Shown: positions 17,046 through 25,462, counted from the stretch's first letter. The stretch: 64,000 bases of DNA from Neoroseomonas marina (GCF_012927745.1 NZ_JABBKX010000010.1:62001-126000); one strand, 5' to 3'. The notes: generated by a model from the sequence alone, not told the origin. A program made the numbers and translations.

Positions 17046-18634
17046 CGGGCGGGCTTGATCTCGGATGCGGGGGTGGTCTGGTCCATGCGGCCTTCGAAGG
17101 CGAGGTCGCGGCGGAAGGCCCAGGCGGCATTCTCGAAATGCACGGGGATGACGGGCAGGCGCTCGATCACCAGGCGGCTCGCCTGTTCCATCAGGCGCTC
17201 GCGGTCGCCCTCGTCCATGGTGGCGAAGGCGGTGCGGGCGAGGCGGTCGATCTCGGCGTCGGAGAACTCGCCGTAGTTGCTCATGCCGAAGCCGCGTTCG
17301 CGGTCCATCGTGGTGACCCAGGCGCGGAGGAAGAGCTGCGTCTCCTCGGCCGAGGCCGCCCAGCCGCCCATCGGCACCGAGAATTCCTTCCGCCCGCGGC
17401 GTGGGAAGAAGACGTTCGACGGCATCGCGTCCACCGCCACCGTCACGCCGATGCGCTGGAAATACTGCGCCAGCGCCTGGGCGACGCGCGCATCGTTGAC
17501 GTAGCGGTTGTTGGTCGAGTGCAGCGTGAAGGAGAAGCCGGCCGGCACGCCTGCTTCGGCCAGCAGCGCGCGGGCGCGGGCGGGGTCGTAGGGCAGCACG
17601 CCCGCGCCGGGGACGGTGCCGCGCATGCCTTCGGGCAGCAACTGGCCGGCAGGTGTGGCGAGGCCATCCATGATGCGGTCGGCGATCGCACGGCGGTCGA
17701 TCGCCATCGACAGCGCCTGGCGCACCCGCACGTCGCGCAGCGGGTTCGATCCGTTCGGGCCCTGCACGAAGGGCGCATTCTCGCGCTGGTCCATCTGCAG
17801 GAAGATCAGGCGCGTGGTCGGCGAGACAGCAAGCGCGAAGGCCTGGTTCTGCCGGATGCGCGGCACGTCGGCGGTGGCCGGCGCCTCGATCACGTCGAGA
17901 TCGCCGGCGAGCAGGCCGGCGAGGCGCGGCCCCGCGTTGGTCACGGGGCGCAGGCGCACCTCGGCCCAATGCGGCTTGTCGCCCCAATAGGCGTCGTTGC
18001 GGGTGAGCTCGATCAGGCTGCTGCGGTTGTAGGACCGCAGGCGGTAGGGACCGGTGCCGATCGCGGCGCGGCCTTCGTTGAAGTCGGCGACGCTCGGCCA
18101 GGGGCCTTCCTTGCCGCACCCATCCGCGGAGTAGGTGAGGCCGGTGCGCTCGCCGCGCGGGATGATCGCGATGGACGCGAGGTCCGAGAGGAGCAACGGC
18201 TCGGGTTCCCGCGTGCGGATCACCAGGCGGTGCGGGGATTCCACCTGCATCGCCGCGATGCGCCGGACCTCGCGCGAGAAGGAGCCGACCACCTCGCTCT
18301 CATTGTTCAGCGTGCGGCAGTAGGAGAAGACGACGTCCTCGGCCGTGAAGGGCTGGCCGTTGTGGAAGGTCACGCCCTGACGCAGGTCGAAGACCCAGGT
18401 GAGGTCGTCGCGGCGCGACCAGCCGGTGGCGAGCGCCGGCTTCGGACGCAGCCGCGCATCGAGTCCCGTCAGCCCTTCAAAGACGTGGTCGCGATAGGTG
18501 GAGTTCGGTGCCGCCGCATAGTTGTGCGGATCGGCGGCGGAGGTTTCCGCCGCCATGCCGATGCGCAGCGTCTGCGCAAGGACGGGCGCGGCGAACAGGG
18601 CGTTGAGGGCGAGCGCAAGGGCCAGGCGGCGCAT
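17042..18634 (-). CDS. ABC transporter substrate-binding protein, peptide/nickel (SBP_bac_5) type
   Basis: A 530-residue periplasmic binding protein with signal peptide MRRLALALALNALFAAPVLA. Typical family blocks follow: LRIGMAAETSAADPHNY, VFDLRQGVTFHNGQPFTAED and VRQALSMAIDRRAIADRIM. It should capture an oligopeptide, opine or similar solute for an ABC importer. No permease or ATPase genes are adjacent; instead it is coupled to a cytosolic-looking hydrolase. ATG 18634 is chosen over longer starts because it gives a clean signal peptide with GGAACAAG upstream. Confidence 0.9.
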   Translation of the reverse strand: MRRLALALALNALFAAPVLAQTLRIGMAAETSAADPHNYAAAPNSTYRDHVFEGLTGLDARLRPKPALATGWSRRDDLTWVFDLRQGVTFHNGQPFTAEDVVFSYCRTLNNESEVVGSFSREVRRIAAMQVESPHRLVIRTREPEPLLLSDLASIAIIPRGERTGLTYSADGCGKEGPWPSVADFNEGRAAIGTGPYRLRSYNRSSLIELTRNDAYWGDKPHWAEVRLRPVTNAGPRLAGLLAGDLDVIEAPATADVPRIRQNQAFALAVSPTTRLIFLQMDQRENAPFVQGPNGSNPLRDVRVRQALSMAIDRRAIADRIMDGLATPAGQLLPEGMRGTVPGAGVLPYDPARARALLAEAGVPAGFSFTLHSTNNRYVNDARVAQALAQYFQRIGVTVAVDAMPSNVFFPRRGRKEFSVPMGGWAASAEETQLFLRAWVTTMDRERGFGMSNYGEFSDAEIDRLARTAFATMDEGDRERLMEQASRLVIERLPVIPVHFENAAWAFRRDLAFEGRMDQTTPASEIKPAR

Positions 18635-18760
18635 GGTCTTGTTCCGGCAGGTGGCAAGGTGGCGTAACCTATGCGCAACCGGTCCCGCCTGTCGTCCCGC
18701 CACGGCGCCATGGCTGCAATGAGCCGCATGGATGATGCCGTCGCATCGTTTCGGGGTGCT

Positions 18761-19471
18761 CTATTGAGTGACGTTCGACTGCGCCCAGGCGCCGGCGAAG
18801 TCGCGGGCCATATCCTCGATGACGCGCCCGCGGCGGGCGCGAAATGCGGACGCGGGCCCGCTGATCATCGCGGCGCGCAGGAACAGCGTGACGTTGCCCG
18901 TCGTCGAGGCGCCGGTACCGACGACGCGTGTCGGTTCGACACGTCCCGTCACTTCGAGACCGAGATATTCCGCGCAGACGCCGCGCGAGACAACGAGGGA
19001 GATGGCGGAGACGATCAGGAGCGGCGGTTCCTCCCACGGCGTCAGGGCGCGTCGCGCGGCGTCCTCGGCGCGTTGGGCCTCGCGCCGCGCCTCGGGGGGC
19101 GCCGCGCGGCTGGCCGCCTCGGCCGCGCGATGGGCGGCCGCGAGCCGCTGATACTCGGGGTGAACCTCGACGGCGTCGGTGACGGCGCGCGCCCCGCGGG
19201 CGGCGACGAGGCGCGTCGGGGCGAGCGCCGTCAGGACGCGTCGTTCCATATCGCCGACCTCGGCGCCGCAGGCGCGGCGGTCTGCCGGGCTGCCGTCGCT
19301 GGTTGCCACGACCGCCACGGCGACCATGCCGTTGAGTTCCGCACGCGGTCGCGTCTGGGCGTCGGCGTTCGCTGGGGCGGCCCCCCAGGCGAGCAGCAGC
19401 GTCAGGATGGGACCAACGCGCCATCGTGCCGGGCGGATCGCGAGGACATGCAAGGGCAACTGGTATCCCAT
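18761..19471 (-). CDS. Secreted protein of unknown function
   Basis: A 236-residue product with a probable signal sequence (VGPILTLLLAWGAAPANA) ending near residue 36. Next comes a stretch ELNGMVAVAVVATSDGS, then a charged Ala-rich helix (about residues 90-130) likely to form a coiled coil, then a beta-rich C-terminal part. Cys residues in RRACGAEVG and SRGVCAEYLG could form a disulfide. ATG 19471 is preferred because GGAGAGACAG precedes it; a longer frame to 19579 has no signal peptide at its start. I recognise no family. It lies downstream of tRNA-Thr on the same strand. Confidence 0.6.
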   Translation of the reverse strand: MGYQLPLHVLAIRPARWRVGPILTLLLAWGAAPANADAQTRPRAELNGMVAVAVVATSDGSPADRRACGAEVGDMERRVLTALAPTRLVAARGARAVTDAVEVHPEYQRLAAAHRAAEAASRAAPPEARREAQRAEDAARRALTPWEEPPLLIVSAISLVVSRGVCAEYLGLEVTGRVEPTRVVGTGASTTGNVTLFLRAAMISGPASAFRARRGRVIEDMARDFAGAWAQSNVTQ

Positions 19472-19600
19472 CTGTCTCTCCGCGTGGCCGGGGTGTGGAG
19501 GTGGGCCTCGCCACGGGAACGGGGTTGTTGCTGGCCGGCGTCGTTCCGCCCAGCCCGGCGGCCACGGAATGCCGGGCATGCAAGGTTCGGCGGGACGCCA

Positions 19601-19672
19601 TGCCGGGTGAGGGATTCGAACCCCCGACCTTCGGTTTACAAAACCGCTGCACTACCGCTGTGCTAACCCGGC
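19601..19672 (-). tRNA. tRNA-Thr (anticodon TGT)
   Basis: On the minus strand the sequence folds as a cloverleaf. The acceptor stem is GCCGGGT/ACCCGGC (19672-19666 with 19608-19602). The D-arm is GCAC/GTGC, the anticodon loop TTTGTAA gives TGT (Thr), and the T-arm contains GGTTCGAATCC. The discriminator is A at 19601. The 3' CCA is not encoded. The first anticodon-stem pair is a G-A mismatch, which is tolerated. Confidence 0.93.
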
Positions 19673-19682
19673 GCGCCGCCTT

Positions 19683-19710
19683 GGTGTAGCAGAGCGCCCC
19701 CAAGCGGCAA
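19683..19710 (-). promoter_or_regulatory. Possible promoter of tRNA-Thr
   Basis: On the minus strand TTGCCG (19710-19705) and TACACC (19688-19683) are separated by 16 bases and sit about 11 bases before the tRNA 5' end. The -10 match is weak, so this is a tentative call supported mainly by position. Confidence 0.3.
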
Positions 19711-19855
19711 CCCGATCCCGACTCCGATTCGGACATTCCGCCCACACACTGGAGCAGGATCCCCGGTTCTCTTGATTCGCCGTCCGCCCAGCGCCCGAAC
19801 CGAGCCGCCACCGCCGGCGGCGCCAACGGAGGCCGTGCCGCCCGGACGGCTGGCC

Positions 19856-20890
19856 ATGCGGCGCCGCCCGGGGCCCGGCATGCGCATTCCGGCGGCCGTG
19901 TCGGCAGCGCTGCACGGGCTGTTCATCCTGGCCGTGCTGCTCGAATTCGATCCGCGGTCCCGGCGGGCCCAACAGGAATTGCCGCCGCCGAGCTTCGCCA
20001 TGGTGTTCCAGGGCGGATCCGACCAGGCGCCCCGCGGGGCGGAAGCGCCCGAGGAAGGCCCGGTGGTGACGGCCGAGGCTCCGCCCCCCGCGCCACCTCC
20101 GCCGCCGCCTGCGCCGCCGCGGCTGGCAGAAGCGCCGCCGGTGCCTCCCCCGCCGGCGCCACCGCCGCCTCCGACCCCGACGCCGCCGGCGCCACCCCCT
20201 CCGCCGGCCCCACGGACGGAGACGCCGCCGCCGCCACAGCCCCCGCCGCCCAGCACCGCGCCGCCCGCCCCGACCATCCCCGAACCGGCGCGCCCGGTGG
20301 AGGCCGGCCCACCGCCGCCGCCACCCGCGCCTCCGGTGCCGACACCCGCCCCGCCCGACCGGCCGCCGCAGCGCCAACTCGCTGAGGTGCCGCTGCCGCC
20401 ACCCCCGCCGCCGCCGCCGCCGCCGACACCGGCGCAGCCGCACCAGCAGCCGCTGGACCTGACGGACCGGCCGCCGATCCGCCTGGGCGAGAACGACCCC
20501 TCGCGCGCCCGCGCCCCGCAGCGCGGACTGGACCTGCGGCCGGGTGCGACCATCCCGGGGCCTGGCGACGTCGAAAACCTGCGGGTGCGCGGCGCCCAGG
20601 CAGGCCCGGACTGGCGCAACGCCTTCCGCGCCTGGCTCGACCGCAACCTTCGCTACCCGCGGGAGGCCGCGGATCTCGGCGAGGAAGGCCCGGTCACGGT
20701 GCGGATCACCACCGGCGCGGACGGGCGCGTGCGGGGCGTAGAGCTGCGTTCGGCCTCGCGGTCGATCTACCTGAACTACTATTCGCAGGCAGTCTTTCGT
20801 GGCGCCAACCTGCCGCCCTTCCCGCCGGGGACGGCGGAAGAACAGGTCACCATCGACCTGACGATCAACTACTACATCGTCCGGCGCTGA
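19856..20890 (+). CDS. TonB-family energy-transducing protein
   Basis: About 344 residues from ATG 19856. A single N-terminal membrane helix (IPAAVSAALHGLFILAVLLE) with the His seen in TonB anchors (SAALH) comes first. Then follows a very long Pro-rich periplasmic span (about residues 75-205, runs of up to nine prolines), and a C-terminal TonB-like domain (FRAWLDRNLRYPREAADLGE, then VTVRITTGADGRVRGVELR). It should couple the proton motive force to outer-membrane receptors, but exbB/exbD and a receptor are not nearby. TTG 19772 is an alternative start with 28 more residues; RBS evidence is weak for both. Confidence 0.8.
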   Translation: MRRRPGPGMRIPAAVSAALHGLFILAVLLEFDPRSRRAQQELPPPSFAMVFQGGSDQAPRGAEAPEEGPVVTAEAPPPAPPPPPPAPPRLAEAPPVPPPPAPPPPPTPTPPAPPPPPAPRTETPPPPQPPPPSTAPPAPTIPEPARPVEAGPPPPPPAPPVPTPAPPDRPPQRQLAEVPLPPPPPPPPPPTPAQPHQQPLDLTDRPPIRLGENDPSRARAPQRGLDLRPGATIPGPGDVENLRVRGAQAGPDWRNAFRAWLDRNLRYPREAADLGEEGPVTVRITTGADGRVRGVELRSASRSIYLNYYSQAVFRGANLPPFPPGTAEEQVTIDLTINYYIVRR

Positions 20891-20899
20891 CGGCCGCGT

Positions 20900-21127
20900 T
20901 CAGGCGTGGCCCACGGCGCCGAAAGCGTCGCGGTTGGTCGCCCGCACCACGGCGGCGAACAGCCGGAGCGCATCCGGCCCGCCGCGGTCGAGCAGCGCGC
21001 CGTCCTCCATCTCCCGCGCCAGGATCTCGGCGTGGTCGGCCAGGGTTTCGGCGGCGCGCCGCAAGGCTTCCCGGGAGAGGGTGAGTTGCAGGTCGTCGCT
21101 GAGGTGAGTCCAGTCGGCAGGCCGCAT
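20900..21127 (-). CDS. Small protein of unknown function (75 aa)
   Basis: A 75-residue, mainly helical, acidic protein (MRPADWTHLSDDLQLTLSRE, later HAEILAREMEDGALLDRGGP). ATG 21127 is preceded by GGAAACTCC; a longer version from ATG 21196 adds a low-complexity, Arg-rich tail with no RBS. It has no signal peptide or membrane segment and I recognise no family. The gene is convergent with the TonB-like gene, with stops only 9 bases apart. Confidence 0.55.
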   Translation of the reverse strand: MRPADWTHLSDDLQLTLSREALRRAAETLADHAEILAREMEDGALLDRGGPDALRLFAAVVRATNRDAFGAVGHA

Positions 21128-21236
21128 GGAGTTTCCATCCGGATCATCCGCCGTCCTGGCGCGGTTCGCGGCTCGGGGGGCCACGCCGTGGATCATGCCG
21201 CGTGCTGGTTAACGCGGCATGAGTGGCGCGAGCGCC

Positions 21237-21344
21237 TCACTTCCCCATCGGCTTCGCCGGCGCGGGGGCCGGTTTCGGCGCGGGTGGACGCGGCGGCGTG
21301 GACGGGCCGGAGATGACGTCGAAATCGTAGTCGGAGCGGTGCAT
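21237..21344 (-). CDS. Possible 35-residue Pro-rich small protein
   Basis: ATG 21344 is preceded by AGAGG with 6-base spacing and opens a 35-codon frame encoding an acidic head (MHRSDYDFDVISG), a Pro/Ala/Lys-rich middle and the tail KPMGK. The strong RBS and the acidic-to-basic composition favour a real gene. Its short length and the absence of a recognised family keep confidence low. It sits upstream of, and on the same strand as, the 75-residue gene. Confidence 0.4.
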   Translation of the reverse strand: MHRSDYDFDVISGPSTPPRPPAPKPAPAPAKPMGK

Positions 21345-21716
21345 GGCGGGCCTCTGGATGGTGGGGCCGCCGGGTCCTGGTGTCTTGCGGGATGCGGGAA
21401 CTCAAGGTCCCGAAAGCGCGAAAGCCGCCAGGGCTCGGCGGCTTTCGGGAGATCTGGTCGCGTGACGGATCCCTAGGCCGCTGGTGGATACCAGCGGTAC
21501 CAAAATCGGGACGTCAGGATGCCGTTCGCAACCATGCCCGCACCCTATGCCCGCGGGTGCGGCGATGGCAAGCCTGCTTCGCGCGCAACCGCGGACGCGA
21601 TTGCCGCCACCTTCGGCAGGGCGCGCGGTGCGCGCCGCGACAGGCACGGCATAATGCTTGCACCGTAACGGCGCTCGGATAGGTTGGGCCCGATCCTTTC
21701 CGACGGAGCGAAGACC
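21345..21716. other. Gene-free stretch with two palindromes
   Basis: No convincing coding frame was found here. There is a perfect 11-bp inverted repeat, 21419-21429/21437-21447 (7-base loop), and a perfect 7-bp one, 21478-21484/21491-21497 (6-base loop). Neither is followed by a T-run. The segment upstream of 21717 should also hold the promoter of the ABC importer operon, but no clear -35/-10 pair stands out. Confidence 0.55.
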
Positions 21717-22667
21717 ATGGATCGCCGCCACCTCCTCGGCGCCGCCGCAGGCCTGCTCGCCGCGCCGGCCGCGCTGCGCGCCCAGGCCCTGCCCAAGATC
21801 ACCATCGGCATGTCGGGCTGGACCGGCTTCGCGCCGCTGACGCTCGCCGAGCAGGCCGGCCTGTTCCGCGCCAACGGCATCGAAGTGGAGACGAAGTTCG
21901 TCCCGCAGCGCGAGCGCAACCTTGCTCTCGTCTCCGGCGCGCTGAACTGCGTCGTGACGACGGTCGACACCATGATCCTCTGGGCGAGCTCCGCGCCGCT
22001 GACGCAGGTGCTGGTGCTCGACCGCTCGCGCGGCGGGGACGGGATCGGCGTGCGACCGGCGGTCAATTCCTGGGCCGACCTCAAGGGCAAGACCGTCGCG
22101 GTCGATGGCGCCGGCACCACGCCCTACTTCGTCCTCGCCTACATGATGCGCGAGAACGGCATGTCGGTCCGCGACGTGACGACCGCGACGCTCGCCCCGC
22201 AACCGGCCGCGCAGGCCTTCGTCGCCGGGCAGTTCGACGCCTGCTCGACCTACGAGCCCTACCTGTCCCAGGTGCGCGCCATGGGCGCGGACAAGGGCAA
22301 GATCCTCGCGACGACGCTCGACCACCCCTGCGTGGTGGACACGCTCGGCTTCACGCCCGCTTTCATCCAGGCGAACCCCGAGGCGGTGCGGCGCGTGGTG
22401 AAGTCGTGGTTCGACGCCGTGGCGATGATCGCCCGCGAGCCCGACCGCTCCTTCGAGATCATGGGCCGCCGCGTCAACCAGACGGGCGAGCAGTTCAAGG
22501 CCTCCGCACAGTTCATCGAATGGCTCGACCAGGCGAAGAACAAGGAATACGTCGCGAACGGCCTGCCGCAGTTCATGCAGAAGGCCCACACCGTGCAGCG
22601 CGAAACCGGCGTGGTGCGCCAGGACGTGAACCTCGGACCGCTGCTGAACACCTCCTTCCTCGGGTGA
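21717..22667 (+). CDS. NitT/TauT-type ABC substrate-binding protein (NMT1/THI5-like)
   Basis: A 316-residue periplasmic protein with an RR-containing signal peptide (MDRRHLLGAAAGLLAAPAAL), possibly Tat-dependent. The body starts LPKITIGMSGWTGFAPLTLA, as in SsuA/TauA/ThiY-like proteins. LKGKTVAVDGAGTTPYFVLA is the usual ligand-cleft segment. ATG 21717 is preceded by GGAGCGAAGACC. Permease and ATPase genes follow within 1-2 bases, making a complete importer. The ligand may be a sulfonate, nitrate, pyrimidine precursor or similar and cannot be decided. Confidence 0.9.
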   Translation: MDRRHLLGAAAGLLAAPAALRAQALPKITIGMSGWTGFAPLTLAEQAGLFRANGIEVETKFVPQRERNLALVSGALNCVVTTVDTMILWASSAPLTQVLVLDRSRGGDGIGVRPAVNSWADLKGKTVAVDGAGTTPYFVLAYMMRENGMSVRDVTTATLAPQPAAQAFVAGQFDACSTYEPYLSQVRAMGADKGKILATTLDHPCVVDTLGFTPAFIQANPEAVRRVVKSWFDAVAMIAREPDRSFEIMGRRVNQTGEQFKASAQFIEWLDQAKNKEYVANGLPQFMQKAHTVQRETGVVRQDVNLGPLLNTSFLG

Positions 22668-22668
22668 G

Positions 22669-23442
22669 ATGAAGCCTCTCGTTCCTGTCTCGGCCGGCGC
22701 GCGGGTGGTCCTGGGCGCCGGCTTCTTCGTGATGTTCGTCGCGCTCTGGGCGGTGGCGACCTATTCCGGCTGGGTGCCGCCGCTCTTCCTGGCGAGCCCG
22801 GGGAAGACGTTGCTCGCCGGCTGGTCGCTGCTGACCGAATTCGGCTTCGCGGGCGACATCGCGATCACGGTATTCCGCGTCGTCGGCGGCTTCCTGATCG
22901 CGGCCGCGATCGGCGTGCCGCTCGGCCTATTGATGGGCGCGTTCAAGCCGGTCGAGGCCTTCTTCGAGCCCTTCGTCTCCTTCGCGCGCTACCTGCCGGC
23001 CTCGGCCTTCATCCCGCTGCTGATCCTCTGGGCGGGCGTGGGAGAGGCGCAGAAGCTCTCGGTCATCTTCATCGGGTCGTTTTTCCAGATCGTCATCATG
23101 GTGGCGGTGATCGCCGGCGCGACCCGGATGGACCTGGTCGAGGCGGCCTACACGCTCGGCGCGCGGTCCGGCGGCATCGTGCGGCGCGTGATCATCCCGT
23201 CCTCCGCGCCGCAGGTGATGGAGACGCTGCGCCTCGTGCTCGGCTGGGCCTGGACCTACGTCATCGTGGCGGAGCTGATCGGCGCGACCTCGGGCATCGG
23301 GCACATGATCATGGACAGCCAGAGGCTGCTCGACACCGGCCAGATGATCTTCGGCATCGTGGTGATCGGGCTGATCGGGCTGGTGACGGATTTCCTGTTC
23401 AAGGCGCTGAACCGGCGACTGTTCCCCTGGGCGGTGCTGTGA
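22669..23442 (+). CDS. NitT/TauT-type ABC transporter permease
   Basis: A 257-residue inner-membrane permease with about six helices and the BPD_transp_1 cytoplasmic loop (EAAYTLGARSGGIVRRVIIP, matching EAA-x3-G). It begins with ATG one base after the binding-protein stop and ends one base before the ATPase. It is the membrane subunit of the same importer, probably acting as a homodimer. Confidence 0.93.
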   Translation: MKPLVPVSAGARVVLGAGFFVMFVALWAVATYSGWVPPLFLASPGKTLLAGWSLLTEFGFAGDIAITVFRVVGGFLIAAAIGVPLGLLMGAFKPVEAFFEPFVSFARYLPASAFIPLLILWAGVGEAQKLSVIFIGSFFQIVIMVAVIAGATRMDLVEAAYTLGARSGGIVRRVIIPSSAPQVMETLRLVLGWAWTYVIVAELIGATSGIGHMIMDSQRLLDTGQMIFGIVVIGLIGLVTDFLFKALNRRLFPWAVL

Positions 23443-23443
23443 G

Positions 23444-24232
23444 ATGAGCGGCAAGACCCTCCGCATCGCCGGCGTGACGCGCACCTTCGCCGGGCAAGGG
23501 CGCGCGAAGCCGACGCTCGCCTTGCAGCCGACCGACCTCACCGTCGCGCCGGGCGAGTTCGTGGCCATCCTCGGGCCTTCGGGCTGCGGCAAGTCCACGC
23601 TGCTGCGCATCGTCGCCGGGCTCGACACGCCGACCGCCGGCAGCGTCACGCTGGATGGCATGACCGTCGCCGGGCCAGGTCCCGACCGCGGGATGGTGTT
23701 CCAGTCCTACACCCTGTTTCCCTGGCTGACTGTCGCGCAGAACATCCGCTTCGGCCTGCAGGAACGCGGCCTGCCCGAGGCCGAGCAGCACGCCATTGCT
23801 GAGAAGTTTATCGCCCGCACAGGCCTCAAGGGCTTCGAGAATCATTGGCCGCGGCAACTCTCGGGCGGCATGCAGCAGCGCTGCGCGCTCGCCCGCGCCC
23901 TGGCGAACGATCCCGAGATCCTGCTGCTCGACGAGCCTTTCGGCGCGCTCGATCACCAGACACGCGAGCTGATGCAGGAATTGCTGCTCGAGATATGGGA
24001 AGCCGACCGCAAGACCGTGCTGTTCGTCACGCATGACATCGATGAGGCGATCTTCCTGGCCAACCGCGTCGTCGTCATGTCCGCGAGGCCTGGCCGCATC
24101 AAGGCCGAGGTGACGGTGCCCCTGCCGCACCCGCGCGACTGGACGATGAAGACGACGCCGGACTTCGCCGCCCTCAAGGCCTGGCTGATGGGCGAGATCC
24201 GCGAGGAGGTCCGCAAGGCGGCCGCGGCCTGA
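23444..24232 (+). CDS. NitT/TauT-type ABC transporter ATP-binding protein
   Basis: A 262-residue ATPase of the SsuB/TauB class: Walker A LGPSGCGKST, signature LSGGMQQRCALARAL, Walker B ILLLDEPFGALD and H-loop FVTHDIDEA. It is the energising subunit of the importer encoded with the two preceding genes. The C-terminal tail (ALKAWLMGEIREEVRKA) is typical and carries no extra regulatory domain. Confidence 0.95.
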   Translation: MSGKTLRIAGVTRTFAGQGRAKPTLALQPTDLTVAPGEFVAILGPSGCGKSTLLRIVAGLDTPTAGSVTLDGMTVAGPGPDRGMVFQSYTLFPWLTVAQNIRFGLQERGLPEAEQHAIAEKFIARTGLKGFENHWPRQLSGGMQQRCALARALANDPEILLLDEPFGALDHQTRELMQELLLEIWEADRKTVLFVTHDIDEAIFLANRVVVMSARPGRIKAEVTVPLPHPRDWTMKTTPDFAALKAWLMGEIREEVRKAAAA

Positions 24233-24293
24233 CGGGCCCGGTTGCTCCGGCCGCCCGATGACGAAGGGGCCTCGGCGCGCTACATCCCCGCCG

Positions 24294-25073
24294 ATGTCCT
24301 TTCCGATCCCCGACACCATTCCGCGCGCGGCGCTGGTGACCGGCGGGGCCAAGCGCCTCGGCCGGGCCATGGCGCTGGCGTTGGCCGATGCCGGCTTCGA
24401 CCTGGCGATCCACTATGCCACCAGCGCCACCGAGGCCGAGGACGTCGCGGCCGCGATCCGCGCCCGCGGGCGCCGTGCCGTGACGGTGCAGGGCGCTTTG
24501 GAGCGCGAGGCCGATGTGGCGCGCCTGCTGCCTGAGGCCGAGGCGGCGCTGGGGTCGCTCGGCGTGCTGGTCAACAATGCCTCGACCTTCGAGCGCGACG
24601 AGTGGGACGACGCGACACGCGAATCCTGGGATCATCACATCGAGCCCAACCTGCGCGCCCCCTTCGTCCTGACCCAGGCCTTCGCGCAGGCATTGCCGCG
24701 GGGTCGGCACGGCGTCGTGGTCAACATGCTTGATCAGCGCGTGTGGTCGCTGACGCCGCATTTCGTGTCCTACACCGTCTCCAAGGCGGGGCTTTGGACG
24801 CTGACCCAGACCATGGCGCTCGCGCTGGCGCCCCGCATCCGGGTCAATGCGATCGGGCCGGGACCGGCGCTGCCGAGCCCGCGCCAGACGGCGGAACAAT
24901 TCGCGCGCCAGGCGCATTCCGTGCCGTTGCGCCACGGCACCTCCCCCGACGAGGTGTCGCGCGCCTTGATCGCCATTCTCGCGCTCCCGTCGATGACGGG
25001 ACAGATGATCGCCCTCGACGGCGGACAACACATGCAATGGGCTCCGAGCCTCGGCGTCGGACCGGAGGAATGA
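24294..25073 (+). CDS. SDR oxidoreductase, pteridine reductase/FolM-like
   Basis: A 259-residue short-chain dehydrogenase: NADP(H)-binding ALVTGGAKRLGRAMALALAD, LVNNAST and the active site YTVSK. The usual catalytic Ser is replaced by Asp in NMLDQRVW, 13 residues before the Tyr. That is the arrangement (Asp-13-Tyr-3-Lys) of pteridine reductase PTR1 and FolM rather than of ordinary SDRs. The gene overlaps the start region of folB, which supports a role in dihydrofolate or dihydromonapterin reduction. ATG 24294 was chosen by homology; ATG 24258 would add 12 residues. No clear RBS precedes either. Confidence 0.78.
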   Translation: MSFPIPDTIPRAALVTGGAKRLGRAMALALADAGFDLAIHYATSATEAEDVAAAIRARGRRAVTVQGALEREADVARLLPEAEAALGSLGVLVNNASTFERDEWDDATRESWDHHIEPNLRAPFVLTQAFAQALPRGRHGVVVNMLDQRVWSLTPHFVSYTVSKAGLWTLTQTMALALAPRIRVNAIGPGPALPSPRQTAEQFARQAHSVPLRHGTSPDEVSRALIAILALPSMTGQMIALDGGQHMQWAPSLGVGPEE

Positions 25074-25075
25074 GC

Positions 25076-25462
25076 ATGGGCCCCGATGCCGCGCGCGGCC
25101 TGCGGCACGTTTTTGTGCGTGGCCTGACCGTGCAGGCGCTTCTTGGCGTTCATGCGCACGAGCATGCTCAACCGCAACGCGTCGTGATCGGCGTCGATCT
25201 CGCGGTGCGCGATCCGCATGCGCCGTCGAGCGAGGGGCCGGATGAGTTGTCGCGAGTCGTCGACTACGGCGCCGTCGCGGCGACGGCGCGCCGAATCGCC
25301 GCGGCTGGGCATGTCCGCCTCGCCGAGACCCTCGCCGAACGCATCGCGGTTGCGCTGTTGAATGACGACCGCGTGCTCGTCGCGCGCGTATCGGTCGAGA
25401 AGCCCGACGTACTCGCTGATGTAACAAGTGTCGGCGTTGTCGTTGAAAGGACGCGATTTTGA
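25076..25462 (+). CDS. folB: Dihydroneopterin aldolase FolB
   Basis: A 128-residue protein of the FolB/T-fold group, which cleaves dihydroneopterin to hydroxymethyl-dihydropterin and glycolaldehyde in folate synthesis. Family landmarks are VRGLTVQALLGVHAHEH at the N-terminus, DLAVRDPHAP, SRVVDYGAVA, LAETLAERIA and VSVEKPDVLADV. Two ATGs are possible: 25070 overlaps the upstream stop but leaves one base after GGAGG, whereas 25076 leaves 7 bases and is preferred. It is coupled to the FolM-like SDR. Confidence 0.88.
   Translation: MGPDAARGLRHVFVRGLTVQALLGVHAHEHAQPQRVVIGVDLAVRDPHAPSSEGPDELSRVVDYGAVAATARRIAAAGHVRLAETLAERIAVALLNDDRVLVARVSVEKPDVLADVTSVGVVVERTRF

Noticed and set aside
20083..20480. 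A CRISPR or satellite repeat suggested by the repetitive CCGCCG pattern
   Set aside because: It is the codon repetition of a proline-rich segment, with no fixed repeat unit or spacers.
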